Below, piece after piece: positions 17,459 through 26,198 of a stretch of 64,000 nucleotides of DNA. Below the pieces are notes generated by a model that saw only the letters and a list, made by a program, of their open reading frames with translations, was not told where the DNA came from and searched no databases. Position 1 is the first letter of the stretch. Each line of letters starts with the position of its first letter. A program made the translations under genes and the position numbers. The DNA comes from Bin87 sp965220105 (GTDB taxonomy: Bacteria; Chloroflexota; Dehalococcoidia; Lucifugimonadales; UBA3495), in contig OZ244811.1 in assembly GCA_965220105.1 (NCBI GenBank), positions 4,216,001 through 4,280,000 on the forward strand, written 5' to 3'.

Positions 17459-17711
17459 ACTCTCTGTCCTCCCGTTTGCTCGCTCTGCGCAGGCTGATGA
17501 TACGTTTCCTGTTGCTACGTTCAGTATAGACGACGGTATACAGACGGTCGCCGATGTAGCTGGTAACTATCCAGCGCAACTCATCGTGCGTGTCGTTTGA
17601 ATTATACAGGGCGGTGTCCCACTCAAAGGCGTGTATCTCAGTGAAGTCAATGGTGTGCTTATCCGCGTTTTCCTGCCGCTTCTCTTCGTCCCACTCATAC
17701 TCGTCGTTCAT
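17445..17711 (-). CDS. brnT: BrnT family type II toxin
   Basis: 88 residues with the BrnT pattern: an early F/Y-E-W-D-E-x-K-R-x-x-N-x-x-K-H motif (YEWDEEKRQENADKH), IDFTEI, RWIVTSYIGDRLYTVVYTER and the terminal RIISLRRASKREDREY. BrnT is a RelE-fold ribonuclease that inhibits translation and is neutralised by BrnA. Here the downstream antitoxin-like frame, overlapping by 14 bases, lacks the DNA-binding half. The gene follows the alpha/beta hydrolase by 4 bases on the same strand, so it might also be read from that promoter. Confidence 0.9.
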   Translation of the reverse strand: MNDEYEWDEEKRQENADKHTIDFTEIHAFEWDTALYNSNDTHDELRWIVTSYIGDRLYTVVYTERSNRKRIISLRRASKREDREYAQA

Positions 17712-17715
17712 CTCT

Positions 17716-18570
17716 TTACGATGCCATCGCCGCCCGTCCCGAGCCGACTTTACGATGCCCGCGCAGGAAATCCAGCACGATCCGTTGCGTGTCGCCGGCG
17801 GCTGCGTTGGTCATCAAGCCATGCTCCGCGCCGGGAATGATGTGCAAATCTGAATGTGAAATACCTGCCGCCAGGCTGCGCCCGCATTCGACCGGGATCC
17901 GGCTGTCCGCGTCACCGTGGACCACCAGCACCGGCATCGTCAGCTCGCCCAGCCGACTCTCCAGCGAATCACCAATATCCAGGTACGCCTGCTGCGTGGC
18001 GGCGATGCCGTCGATACGGCTCAAATTCTCGCGGGCGATGCGCTCGAACCGCTCCGGATCGTCTGCCTGCATCTGTGGGAACCGTTCGGCGATGGCCCGC
18101 GAAACCGCCGCATCGCGACCCTCCGCAGCTATCCGTTCCTTCAGCTTCCGCAGCTCCACCCGCCGAATCTCGCGTTGCGCTTCCTGCGAGTAGGTCATCG
18201 TATTTATCAGCAACAGGCTGTCGGTCATCGCCGGGTAATTCAGACCGAATTGCAGCGCAATCGGCCCACCTGCTGACGACCCCAGCACATGCGCGCTGTC
18301 GATGCCCAGGTGCTCCAGCAACGCGCTCAAATCCTGCGCGCAGTTGGGAATGTCATACCCACCTACCGGCGTGTCCGACCCGCCGCAAGCCCGCCGGTCA
18401 TAAAACACGCACCGGAAATCAGCAGACAGCGCCTCAGCCTGCCGGTTGATGGTATCCGCGCTCCCATCGCCGCCGCCCAGCCCGCCGTGAATCAGCGCCA
18501 ATACCGGAGCGTCGTCCGCTCCGAAAACAGAATAGAGCATCTGATAACCATTAATCTGAGCCACCGGCAT
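17716..18570 (-). CDS. Alpha/beta hydrolase
   Basis: 284 residues. Oxyanion region LALIHGGLGGG near residue 25, nucleophile elbow GSSAGG near residue 97, acid in VHGDADSRIPVE and base His in IPGAEHG: a complete Ser-Asp-His triad in the order expected. The cap region is helical and charged (REIRRVELRKLKERI). It resembles proline iminopeptidase-like and general esterase members; the substrate is unknown. The gene ends 4 bases before brnT. Confidence 0.9.
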   Translation of the reverse strand: MPVAQINGYQMLYSVFGADDAPVLALIHGGLGGGDGSADTINRQAEALSADFRCVFYDRRACGGSDTPVGGYDIPNCAQDLSALLEHLGIDSAHVLGSSAGGPIALQFGLNYPAMTDSLLLINTMTYSQEAQREIRRVELRKLKERIAAEGRDAAVSRAIAERFPQMQADDPERFERIARENLSRIDGIAATQQAYLDIGDSLESRLGELTMPVLVVHGDADSRIPVECGRSLAAGISHSDLHIIPGAEHGLMTNAAAGDTQRIVLDFLRGHRKVGSGRAAMAS

Positions 18571-18664
18571 AGTTCAATCCTCGCCACAACCCGAATTGCG
18601 CCCAATATAGCCCCTGGCCGCAGGGGTGGCAAGAACGGCTGGTGTGAAGAGAACGAGCGGACGC

Positions 18665-18670
18665 TATAAT
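18665..18670 (+). promoter_or_regulatory. -10 element (TATAAT) of the EamA-type transporter gene
   Basis: TATAAT in the string GGACGCTATAATGCGCCA, which recurs almost unchanged before lpd (39347). An ATG follows 8 bases after the box, so the mRNA would be nearly leaderless at 18679, but that frame meets a TGA after 10 codons. Confidence 0.55.
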
Positions 18671-18732
18671 GCGCCACCATGAATGCTGAGGTAACACATA
18701 GTACGGCTTGAAACTCTGCCGGAACAGCCTTT

Positions 18733-20463
18733 ATGCTTCTGTCGGTCGTCGGGTACTCGCTGATGCCATTGCTGATTGTCAGCGGCAATGGCGCCGACAG
18801 CCCGTTCTTGTTCGGAGCAGGATTGCGATTGGGAGTTTGTATAGCGTCAGCTCTTTTTCTCCTGATTTTCTTCGGCACAACTTTATTTCGGGCATCTGTG
18901 CTGGCGCTCATATCACGTCGTCTGCTTACCTGGCTGATGTTATTCATCATAATCAACCAGTTTATGTATGGTTTGTTTGCTTGGTCCATCCGTTTCGTCG
19001 ATATTTCGGTAGCCGCTATTTTGTTAGAAACCTGGCCGATACTACTAATACTGTTCACCACGTTTCTATTTAGAGGACAAAGGCGTTATCGGGAAGTTAC
19101 GCCAGACATGATATTACTGCTGGTGGTGGGTTTCCTGGGATTTGCATTCGTAGGAGCTAGCCAAACTGGAGGATTTGGGGATTGGGACCATTCAGCATTG
19201 CTGGACACATTAGTCGGCATCGGGATCGTGTTGATGGCCGTAATTGCGGCTGCTTTTTCTGCATTTGGATTCAGGTGGGGAGCAGACCTCCGCCAGGCGT
19301 TGCCTCCCGAGACGGTCCATGGGAAGAACCCGATTTTGCTCGAGCTTTGTTGTGCTGTGTTGGCCAACTGCATCGGCAGTTTCGTGGGAGCCGGTCTAAA
19401 CGCCATTGTGGGGTTTGCAAGTGGTGAAACGATTCCCACCAGCGCATTAGCAATCGCAGTGGGCGGCGGGATATTTGTTCAAGCAGTGGCGAGTCTATCC
19501 TGGCGAACTTCCAACATGATGACCGATAATTTGGGCATTAATGCAATATTACATGGCACTCCCATATTAAGCCTGGCTTGGCTTTTCCTATTTGCCCAAG
19601 TTGGTGTGACCCGCGTTGACTATCTACTCATCGGTGCTGCTGCCATCATAACGGCCAATCTCCTCATCAACTTCGAGGCAGAAATTGAGTTCGGCTTCAA
19701 AGCGCTTATCATGGCCCTCTGGGCCTGCGGCGCGGTGGTGTACCTGCGGCCTGAAGAATGGGTCTGGGAGGGCAGCGAGGGTTATTTCGGCGTGCTCGGT
19801 CTCTCCGCAACTCTGTTCACCCTGATCCTGGCTTTTCGCGTGGCCCGTTTCGTGGACCGCACTTCCTACGAAGACAACACGATGTACTCAATTTTCCATA
19901 CCCTGGACCTGCTCGCGCGCCGCGGTGTCGTAGCCGGTCAGGTTCGCGACAACATGATGAGCCTCGACGCCGCGCGGAACATTGAGGACACTTACGTCGC
20001 CTACGGCGACATCAAGCTGAACCTCCAGTCGGCGCAGTCCACGGCCCAAACCCCGGATGACCAGCAAATTCTTTCCCAAACCCAGGCGTCGCTGGATTCG
20101 GTAATTCATTCCAAACAGCGCGGCAACAACTTCGGGGAATTCTTCGCCCTCATCGTTTTCGCGGTCATTACGGTCGCAATGGCCCTGCTCGCCAGACCCG
20201 AACAAAGTGGCTGGACCGGATTCCTGGTCGAGATGTTCACCTTCCCGTTTTGCGCTGTCATCGTGTTTCTAACCGTCAACGCCTGGGATGTGCATCGCGA
20301 CTGGCTGGCCGCGGTTTTTTCGCGCCACCCGGCGTCCGGATGGTACGGCGTACTGATTCGCGATGAGTCAAGTCGTGATTTCGAGCAATGGATTTCGGTG
20401 GTTATCGGCCTCGCCGTAACCGCAACCTACGCCTTCCTCCTCTGGGACAAATGGCTCGGCTGA
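18733..20463 (+). CDS. EamA/DMT-type membrane protein with extra C-terminal membrane and soluble regions
   Basis: 576 residues. The first about 340 residues carry roughly ten hydrophobic helices arranged like EamA drug/metabolite transporters (MLLSVVGYSLMPLL start, IDISVAAILLETWPIL-like repeat). A soluble stretch (SIFHTLDLLARRGVV, an AQTPDDQQ helix) and two further membrane segments near the end follow. The substrate is unknown. The in-frame codons just upstream (GTAF before the ATG) look like family sequence, but a TGA at 18709-18711 separates them from an ATG at 18679 beside the promoter. The 5' end may therefore be mutated or use the later ATG. The first kilobase is lower in GC than its surroundings. 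Confidence 0.7.
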   Translation: MLLSVVGYSLMPLLIVSGNGADSPFLFGAGLRLGVCIASALFLLIFFGTTLFRASVLALISRRLLTWLMLFIIINQFMYGLFAWSIRFVDISVAAILLETWPILLILFTTFLFRGQRRYREVTPDMILLLVVGFLGFAFVGASQTGGFGDWDHSALLDTLVGIGIVLMAVIAAAFSAFGFRWGADLRQALPPETVHGKNPILLELCCAVLANCIGSFVGAGLNAIVGFASGETIPTSALAIAVGGGIFVQAVASLSWRTSNMMTDNLGINAILHGTPILSLAWLFLFAQVGVTRVDYLLIGAAAIITANLLINFEAEIEFGFKALIMALWACGAVVYLRPEEWVWEGSEGYFGVLGLSATLFTLILAFRVARFVDRTSYEDNTMYSIFHTLDLLARRGVVAGQVRDNMMSLDAARNIEDTYVAYGDIKLNLQSAQSTAQTPDDQQILSQTQASLDSVIHSKQRGNNFGEFFALIVFAVITVAMALLARPEQSGWTGFLVEMFTFPFCAVIVFLTVNAWDVHRDWLAAVFSRHPASGWYGVLIRDESSRDFEQWISVVIGLAVTATYAFLLWDKWLG

Positions 20464-20531
20464 TTGCGTCCGCCCGCGCAGCCCAATACGCCGCTGCGCG
20501 CCAATCCACCAACCGTTCAATCCCCGTATGC

Positions 20532-20537
20532 TAAAAT
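20532..20537 (+). promoter_or_regulatory. -10-like element (TAAAAT) before cysteine desulfurase
   Basis: TAAAAT 25 bases before the ATG, followed by AGGAG at the expected ribosome-binding distance. The -35 is not recognisable, so this is a weak call. Confidence 0.35.
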
Positions 20538-20562
20538 ATCAGCCTGATAGGAGAACCCTCAA

Positions 20563-21759
20563 ATGACCACCCAGGGCCACATATATTTCGACCACGCCGG
20601 CACCACGCCCATGGACCCCAGGGTGCTGGAAGCCATGCTGCCGTACTTCACCCAGCTGTATGGCAACGCGTCCAGCGTGCATACCGTCGGGCAGGAAGCA
20701 CGCTACGCTCTGGATGGCGCGAGAGAACGCGTCGCGCGGGTGCTCAATTGCCGGAACCGCGAGGTCGTTTTCACCAGCGGCGGCACCGAATCTGACAACG
20801 CCGCCATCCAGGGAGCCGCCACCGCACTGGAAGAAACTGGCCGCCACGTCATTACCGCCAGCACCGAACACCATGCCGTCCTGCACGCCTGCCAGGTGCT
20901 GGAAAACCGGGGCTGGGAGGTTACATACCTCCCGGTGGACGACTACGGCATGGTCGACCCCCAGCGCGTGTACAACGCCATCAACGACCGTACCACCGTT
21001 GTTTCGGTGATGTATGCCAACAACGAAATCGGCACCATCAACCCTATCCCCGAGATATCTGCCGCCGTTAAAGCCAGGGCCCAGGAATTCAACCGCACCA
21101 TTGTCATGCACACCGATGCCGTCCAGGCCGCCGGTTTTCTCGACCTCGACGTCCGCCGCCTGGGGGTGGACATGATGAGCCTTTCCGGGCACAAGTTCTA
21201 CGGCCCCAAGGGCGTGGGAGCGCTTTTCCTCCGACGCGGCGTGCCATTCCTGCCCCTCATCACCGGCGGCGGCCAGGAGCGGGAACGCCGCTCGGGAACC
21301 GAAAACGTGGCCGGCATCATCGGTCTCACCACCGCGCTGGATATAGCCGATGGCGACCGGGACGCAGTCAGCGCCCATTGCGCCGCCCTGCAACGCCGCA
21401 TCGTCGATGAGATCACCCGCCAGGTGCCTGACTGCGTACTGAACGGCCATCCCACCGAGCGGCTGCCCAACAACGTTAACTTCTCATTCGACGGCGTGGA
21501 CGGCGAGTCCATTCTCCTGGGGCTTGATTTGCAAGGTATCGCCGCCAGCAGCGGCAGCGCCTGTAGCAGCGGCTCACTGGAACCTTCGCACGTGCTGCTG
21601 GCGCTTGGGCAAACCGCCGAAACCGCCCGCGGCTCCCTGCGCGTCACCCTGGGCAAGGACAATTCCGATGCCGAGGTCGACCGACTGCTGGGCATCCTCA
21701 TCGGACTGATCGCAGAATTGCGCTCCCTCCCAACCCTCAGTGGGACGGCCAATGACTAG
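20563..21759 (+). CDS. Cysteine desulfurase (NifS/IscS family)
   Basis: 398 residues. YFDHAGTTPMDPRV at the N terminus, the PLP region with TEHHAVLH, HTDAVQAAG, and the Schiff-base Lys in SLSGHKFYGPKGVGAL near residue 210. The catalytic-loop Cys is in SSGSACSSGS. It removes sulfur from cysteine for Fe-S cluster or tRNA thiolation. GSACSSG with a long loop fits the class I (IscS/NifS) type. AGGAG precedes the ATG. The next gene starts inside its last codons. No iscU or mnmA is adjacent. Confidence 0.94.
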   Translation: MTTQGHIYFDHAGTTPMDPRVLEAMLPYFTQLYGNASSVHTVGQEARYALDGARERVARVLNCRNREVVFTSGGTESDNAAIQGAATALEETGRHVITASTEHHAVLHACQVLENRGWEVTYLPVDDYGMVDPQRVYNAINDRTTVVSVMYANNEIGTINPIPEISAAVKARAQEFNRTIVMHTDAVQAAGFLDLDVRRLGVDMMSLSGHKFYGPKGVGALFLRRGVPFLPLITGGGQERERRSGTENVAGIIGLTTALDIADGDRDAVSAHCAALQRRIVDEITRQVPDCVLNGHPTERLPNNVNFSFDGVDGESILLGLDLQGIAASSGSACSSGSLEPSHVLLALGQTAETARGSLRVTLGKDNSDAEVDRLLGILIGLIAELRSLPTLSGTAND

Positions 21760-22408
21760 GTTTACCCGGTTGCGTTCTGCCTGGCGGGTGGTTCTGATCG
21801 GGCTGGCAACCCTGGCGTTGGTCGCCGGGATGGCCTGCTCCTCCCAGTCGCCCAACATCGGAAAGTACTACAAGGGTCGCATCCTGCACGTCAGCGTAGC
21901 CGCCATGGAACGCACTGAGGAACTCAGGTGGACCCCGGGACCGCGCAGTTCCCGGGCCGCCGTCGCCGACGAGAGATTTTACCGATTGACACCCGAACTA
22001 CCGGATAACGAGCTAATCCTGCTCAGGGTCAAGGTCGAGAACCACACCGCTACCTCTGCCGCCGTTAACGTCGACGAACAGTCCGCCCAATTGCGGGATT
22101 TTCTGCAAGGCCGCTATTTCCCCGTCGACGTGGGCGAACGCGCTGAGGAAATTGGCCTGCCCGAGAACCCCGCCGACCGTTGCAACGTCCCGGTTAACCC
22201 CGAACGCCCGGCCGATTGTGTCAAATTCCTTTGGAACGGCACTTTCGAGGAAACTCAGCCCGACGGCACGCGCAAGCTGGTCCAGTACGCCCAGGAACTC
22301 CCCAAAGGCACCGGCCTCGACGGTTGGATGGTTTTTGAAGTCCCCGAAGATACGCCCATCCGGTCCTTCCGCTGGGGAGCCGGCGATACCGTCACCATCG
22401 ATTTCTGA
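21752..22408 (+). CDS. Putative lipoprotein of unknown function
   Basis: 218 residues. A signal peptide (WRVVLIGLATLALVAGMAC) ends in a good lipobox LVAGMAC, followed by SSQ. The mature part has a beta-rich look (LILLRVKVENHTATSAAVNVDE), similar to DUF4352-like accessory domains of surface lipoproteins, but I do not recognise a specific family. The ATG overlaps the last 8 bases of the cysteine desulfurase gene, so it is cotranscribed. The protein is probably anchored outside the membrane. Confidence 0.72.
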   Translation: MTRFTRLRSAWRVVLIGLATLALVAGMACSSQSPNIGKYYKGRILHVSVAAMERTEELRWTPGPRSSRAAVADERFYRLTPELPDNELILLRVKVENHTATSAAVNVDEQSAQLRDFLQGRYFPVDVGERAEEIGLPENPADRCNVPVNPERPADCVKFLWNGTFEETQPDGTRKLVQYAQELPKGTGLDGWMVFEVPEDTPIRSFRWGAGDTVTIDF

Positions 22409-22531
22409 TTGCTGGGGCTTCCGATTGCGTGGGCCGGACGTGCGAGCCAATCGGAGCAGTTTCTCCCCAGCGGCTAGGCGCGTTACCCGCCGGCGACGCT
22501 GCGGTATACATTTCATGAGACGTGAGACCGG

Positions 22532-23161
22532 GTGGCCGAAAAGTCTCCGCTCATGAGCCGTCGTTCTGACGCTCCCCCGCCTTCCGTCTGGCGTCGACTA
22601 TTCCACTTGGTCGCAGCCAGCGCAATCGCCCTGCTGGCACTGGCCATACCGGAGCACCAATACATGCCGATTATCGGCGGGTTGGCCCTGCTGTCTCTGG
22701 CGTTGGACACGGGTCGACTACGCATGGGCTCCATGAATCGGTTCTTCCTTCGCGCCTTCACCGTGTTGCTCAAGACTGCCGAAGCAGGAGAAATAACCGG
22801 GGTCACGTTCGGCCTGATCGCCGCGTTCTTCGCCTTCTATTTCTACGGCTCAGAGATAGCCATACCGGTCCTGCTGTTCCTGGCGGTCGGAGACCCGGTG
22901 TCGGCGCTGGTGGGAATGAGGTCGCCGGGCCCAAAGGTCCGCGGGAAATCACCGGTGGGCTCAGTGGCCTTCGTTGCATCTGCCCTGGCGGCCTGGGCCA
23001 TCGTCGTTGCCTTTGGCTATGGAGAATGGTCGTGGGCCATCGTAGCCGCTGCCGTCATCGCCGCCGCGGTGGAACTGGCTACCCTCCCGGTGGACGATAA
23101 CCTGACCATCCCCCTGGTGGCCGGAGGTTTCCTGATGCTGATGCGGTTCGCCGGCTGGTGA
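22532..23161 (+). CDS. SEC59/DGK1-like dolichol or diacylglycerol kinase family membrane protein
   Basis: 209 residues with six or seven hydrophobic helices. Signature: RRLFHLVAAS early, FLAVGDPVSALVGMR and GKSPVGSVAFVASALAAW in the CTP-binding region, as in bacterial members of the dolichol kinase/phosphatidate cytidylyltransferase-like group. These use CTP to phosphorylate polyprenols, diacylglycerol or phytol-like alcohols. The start is a GTG; a later ATG (MSRRSDAPP) is equally possible. It is convergent with the M20 gene 32 bases away. Confidence 0.78.
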   Translation: MAEKSPLMSRRSDAPPPSVWRRLFHLVAASAIALLALAIPEHQYMPIIGGLALLSLALDTGRLRMGSMNRFFLRAFTVLLKTAEAGEITGVTFGLIAAFFAFYFYGSEIAIPVLLFLAVGDPVSALVGMRSPGPKVRGKSPVGSVAFVASALAAWAIVVAFGYGEWSWAIVAAAVIAAAVELATLPVDDNLTIPLVAGGFLMLMRFAGW

Positions 23162-23167
23162 ACCCAC

Positions 23168-23182
23168 GGCGGCCTAACCGCC
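23168..23182. terminator. Small hairpin between convergent genes
   Basis: GGCGG-CCTAA-CCGCC forms a 5-bp GC stem in the 31-base gap between the SEC59-like gene and the convergent M20 gene. There is no clear U-run on either side, so termination is only a suggestion from its position. Confidence 0.25.
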
Positions 23183-23192
23183 AACCCTTCAA

Positions 23193-24542
23193 TCAGGTCT
23201 GGGCCCCGTCGTACTCGAGGACTTCGGCCCGCTGCCTCTGGAAACTGAGGTATGCCGAGCGGCTCATCGCCGGTCGGAACGACGAAACAACCTGCCGTGC
23301 CCCCGTTCCACCGTCGACCAGCAGGTCGATAACCGACATCGCCATGATCTTGGCGGGATTGACCACTGCCTGCTGGTAGTCCGTGATCAGGTACTCGTTG
23401 CTGTGGCCGGCGCCCTGGGCTCCCGCCGTGTAGGGGTGCACCGCGGGGAGAATGTGGCTCAGGTCGCCCATGTCGGTCGAACCGCCCCGATTCCTGGATT
23501 GCGGCATCACCAGCACACGATTCTCGTTCAAAAGCCCAATGGAATTCTTCCGGAACAGCTCCAGCAGGTGTTGGTCGTGGCGCATGGGCAGGTAGCCTGG
23601 AATGTTGGTGATGGATACCGAAGCTCCCACCGCCATCGCCCCCGACCGGAAGCAGCGGTCCACGATGTCCGAGTTGCGAACCACCGCCTCGGGAGTACCC
23701 GAACGTACCCGCCACTCCAGCCGCACGTCGGAGGGCACCGAGTTCACCGCCTGCCCACCGGCGGTCATTATGCCGTGGATGCGGACGGTGTCCTGTTCCC
23801 GATAGAGCTCTCGGTTGGCATTGATGGCCTGCAGGGCAAAGGTCGCTGCGTTCAGGGCGTTTACGCCCAGGTGCGGGGCGCTGCCGGCGTGGGCTGCCCG
23901 CCCCTTGAAACGCACGTACTTGACGATGTGCCCGTTGCTGGTGCCGCCGATGGCAAAGGAATGCGCGCCCATATCGCTGGCCGTGTGGCACATCATCGCC
24001 ATGTCCACGTCGTCAAACTCGCCCAGGCGAATCAACTCCTGCTTGCCACCCAGGAATTCGATCTTGCCGCTTTCGCGCAAATCGAGCCGTCGCGCCACCT
24101 CGATAAACTCTTCCGCCGGAACGGCGAAGGGAATAATTTCGCCGTTGAGCTCTGCCAGAACCTCCGGTTGCATCAGGCCCGCCAACGCTCCGATCATCAT
24201 CCCGATCTGGCAGTGATGGCCGCAGGCGTGGGCCGCGTTGTTCTCGCCATCGGCATGGGGATGCCCGTCCACGATGAGGCTGTCCAGCTCCCCGATGATG
24301 GCCACCCTTGGTCCGCTGCCCGCTCCGCCCTTCACCGAGCCTTTGAGGCCGGTCAGGGCCAGACCCGAGCGAAACTTCACTCCCAGCCTGGCGAATTGTT
24401 CCGCCACCACCCTGGCGGTGCGGTACTCGCTGTATCCCGGCTCCGGATGGTCCAGAATATCCTTGGCGACGGCGATCAGGTCGTCGGCCTGGCGGTCGAT
24501 GGCCTCGCAGGCCAGGGCTTTCAGTTCTTCTCTGGTTGGCAT
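23193..24542 (-). CDS. M20D-type amidohydrolase (first of a tandem pair)
   Basis: 449 residues. Metal ligands appear in HPHADGENNAAHACGHHCQIGMM (residues about 95-117, key H-C-G-H-H) and in PAEEFIE (Glu pair). The GRAAHAGSAPHLGVNALNA segment is the dimerisation-domain signature, and STDMGDLSHILPAVHPY holds the late His. This is the AbgA/AbgB-like or IAA-amino-acid-hydrolase-like subgroup that removes acyl groups from amino acids or opens p-aminobenzoyl-glutamate. It shares this entire pattern with the next gene and is clearly a paralogue. Cytoplasmic, no signal peptide. Confidence 0.88.
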   Translation of the reverse strand: MPTREELKALACEAIDRQADDLIAVAKDILDHPEPGYSEYRTARVVAEQFARLGVKFRSGLALTGLKGSVKGGAGSGPRVAIIGELDSLIVDGHPHADGENNAAHACGHHCQIGMMIGALAGLMQPEVLAELNGEIIPFAVPAEEFIEVARRLDLRESGKIEFLGGKQELIRLGEFDDVDMAMMCHTASDMGAHSFAIGGTSNGHIVKYVRFKGRAAHAGSAPHLGVNALNAATFALQAINANRELYREQDTVRIHGIMTAGGQAVNSVPSDVRLEWRVRSGTPEAVVRNSDIVDRCFRSGAMAVGASVSITNIPGYLPMRHDQHLLELFRKNSIGLLNENRVLVMPQSRNRGGSTDMGDLSHILPAVHPYTAGAQGAGHSNEYLITDYQQAVVNPAKIMAMSVIDLLVDGGTGARQVVSSFRPAMSRSAYLSFQRQRAEVLEYDGAQT

Positions 24543-24716
24543 TGGTTATTGGCCCGCAGGTTGAGTGATACGCTTTGAAAAGTTGGCGCTAGTAGACCAA
24601 CTTCTTTGTTATGACGGGTGAAATGCAGGGTTACTCGGCGAATTTCTGCGTAGGCCCAGTAGGTCAGGGCAGAGCCCCAGTACCAATCAACTTATCATTA
24701 CAAAGATTTCGGACTA

Positions 24717-26048
24717 CTAGGCGTCGGCGTAGGTTTCTTCGTCCGCCAGGCTGCGCATGAAGTCGACATACTGCCTGGACGTCATCTCGGGACGATGATT
24801 GGCCACCACCTGGCGGCCCTCCGCCGCGCCGTCGGCCAGCAGGTCGATCACGGTCGCCGCCATCGACTTGGCAGCCGTGATAACGGCCAGTTGATAGTCC
24901 TGCACCACGTAATCGGCTCCGTGCCCGATCCCGCTGGCTCCGCCCACGTAGGGATGAATTACCGGCATCAGGTAACTAACGTCGCCCATGTCGGTGCTGC
25001 CGGTGCGGTGGTCAATGTGCGCCACGTTTTCCGCGCCCACCAACGCGTTGGCATTGCCCTCGAATACCTCGGCCATGCGCTTGTTCTGCATCAGAGGCAG
25101 GTAGCCCGGTATGGTCTGGATGTTGACCGCCGCTCCCATCGCCATCGCTCCGGCCCTCAGCGCCCGATCCACTTTTTTGTTGGCATCCATGATGGCTTCC
25201 AGCGTCCGACCCCGCACGAAAGTCTCCATACGCACGTCCGCCGGCACTGCGCTAACCGCCTCGCCGCCCTTGGTAATGATGGGATGCACGCGGACGGTGT
25301 CGCTGTCGAGGAAGGTTTCCCGGTTGAAGTGGATAGCCGATAGCGCCAACGTTGCCGCGTTCAGCGCGTTAATGCCCAGGTGCGGCGACCCTCCGGCGTG
25401 GGCGCCCCGCCCGATGAACTGGATCTTCTTGGCGAGCGTCCCGTTGCTTGTCCCGCTGATACAGAGCTGTTTTTCATGTGGTGTGCTCGTCGTATGCACC
25501 ATCATGGCCAAGTGAACGTCGTCAAACTCGCCCAGGCGGATGAACTCCGGTTTGCCACCCAGGAATTCTATCTTGCCCTCGCGGCGCAAACCGTCCCGGT
25601 ACTCAATCTCGATGTATTCCTCGGCCGGCATCGCGATGGGTACGATACGCCCGCTCAGGTTGGGCAACACGTCGGCGTGCATAAGGCCCATGGTAGCGCC
25701 CAGCATCATCCCGATCTGACAGTGGTGGCCGCAGGCATGGGCTGCGCCGGTTGCCGGATTGGAGTGAGGATGTTCGTTGACAATCAGGCTGTCCAGCTCA
25801 CCCAGGATGGCCATGGTCGGCCCTTCGCTGCCGCCCAGGATCTCGCCCCGCAGACCGGTCATGCCCAACCCGCTGCGGAAGGGAACTCCCATCTCGGCGA
25901 ACTTTTCACCCACCAGCGCCGCCGTTTTGAACTCGCGAAAACCCGGCTCCGGGTTGGCCAGGATGTGCTGGGAAATGCTGATCAACTCATCGGCGCGCTG
26001 GTCAATTTCAGCGAAAGCCTTGTCCTTCAACTCCGCCTTGGTGAGCAT
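24717..26048 (-). CDS. M20D-type amidohydrolase (second of a tandem pair)
   Basis: 443 residues, collinear with the preceding gene: AHACGHHCQIGMMLG, MPAEEYIEIEYRDGLRREG, GRGAHAGGSPHLGINALNA and GSTDMGDVSYLMPVIHPY. Both genes point the same way, separated by 174 bases with no ORF, so they arose by tandem duplication but may be separately controlled. Differences lie mainly in the substrate-facing residues near the lid, suggesting divergence in substrate. Confidence 0.88.
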   Translation of the reverse strand: MLTKAELKDKAFAEIDQRADELISISQHILANPEPGFREFKTAALVGEKFAEMGVPFRSGLGMTGLRGEILGGSEGPTMAILGELDSLIVNEHPHSNPATGAAHACGHHCQIGMMLGATMGLMHADVLPNLSGRIVPIAMPAEEYIEIEYRDGLRREGKIEFLGGKPEFIRLGEFDDVHLAMMVHTTSTPHEKQLCISGTSNGTLAKKIQFIGRGAHAGGSPHLGINALNAATLALSAIHFNRETFLDSDTVRVHPIITKGGEAVSAVPADVRMETFVRGRTLEAIMDANKKVDRALRAGAMAMGAAVNIQTIPGYLPLMQNKRMAEVFEGNANALVGAENVAHIDHRTGSTDMGDVSYLMPVIHPYVGGASGIGHGADYVVQDYQLAVITAAKSMAATVIDLLADGAAEGRQVVANHRPEMTSRQYVDFMRSLADEETYADA

Positions 26049-26186
26049 CTATTAGACCTCCGGATCGGGTGAGGCGAACCGCTGCGCCGGAGTCGATAGT
26101 AGCACACGCCGGGGACGTTGCCTACACGAAATAGCCGTGAGTCGATCGCCGCCGTCGCAGGCCGTACTGCATCGGATTCCCTGCGC

Positions 26187-26192
26187 TATAAT
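26187..26192 (+). promoter_or_regulatory. -10 element (TATAAT) giving a leaderless glycerate kinase mRNA
   Basis: GCGCTATAATCCTGACATG: the box ends 6 bases before the ATG, so transcription should begin at or within a base of the A of the start codon. No Shine-Dalgarno sequence is present, in keeping with a leaderless message. Confidence 0.55.
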
Positions 26193-26198
26193 CCTGAC

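Noticed and set aside
18709..18711. UGA reassigned to an amino acid in this organism
   Set aside because: Several genes end in TGA at the expected place, including ATGA and GTGA overlaps, and tryptophan is encoded by TGG; only isolated in-frame TGAs occur.
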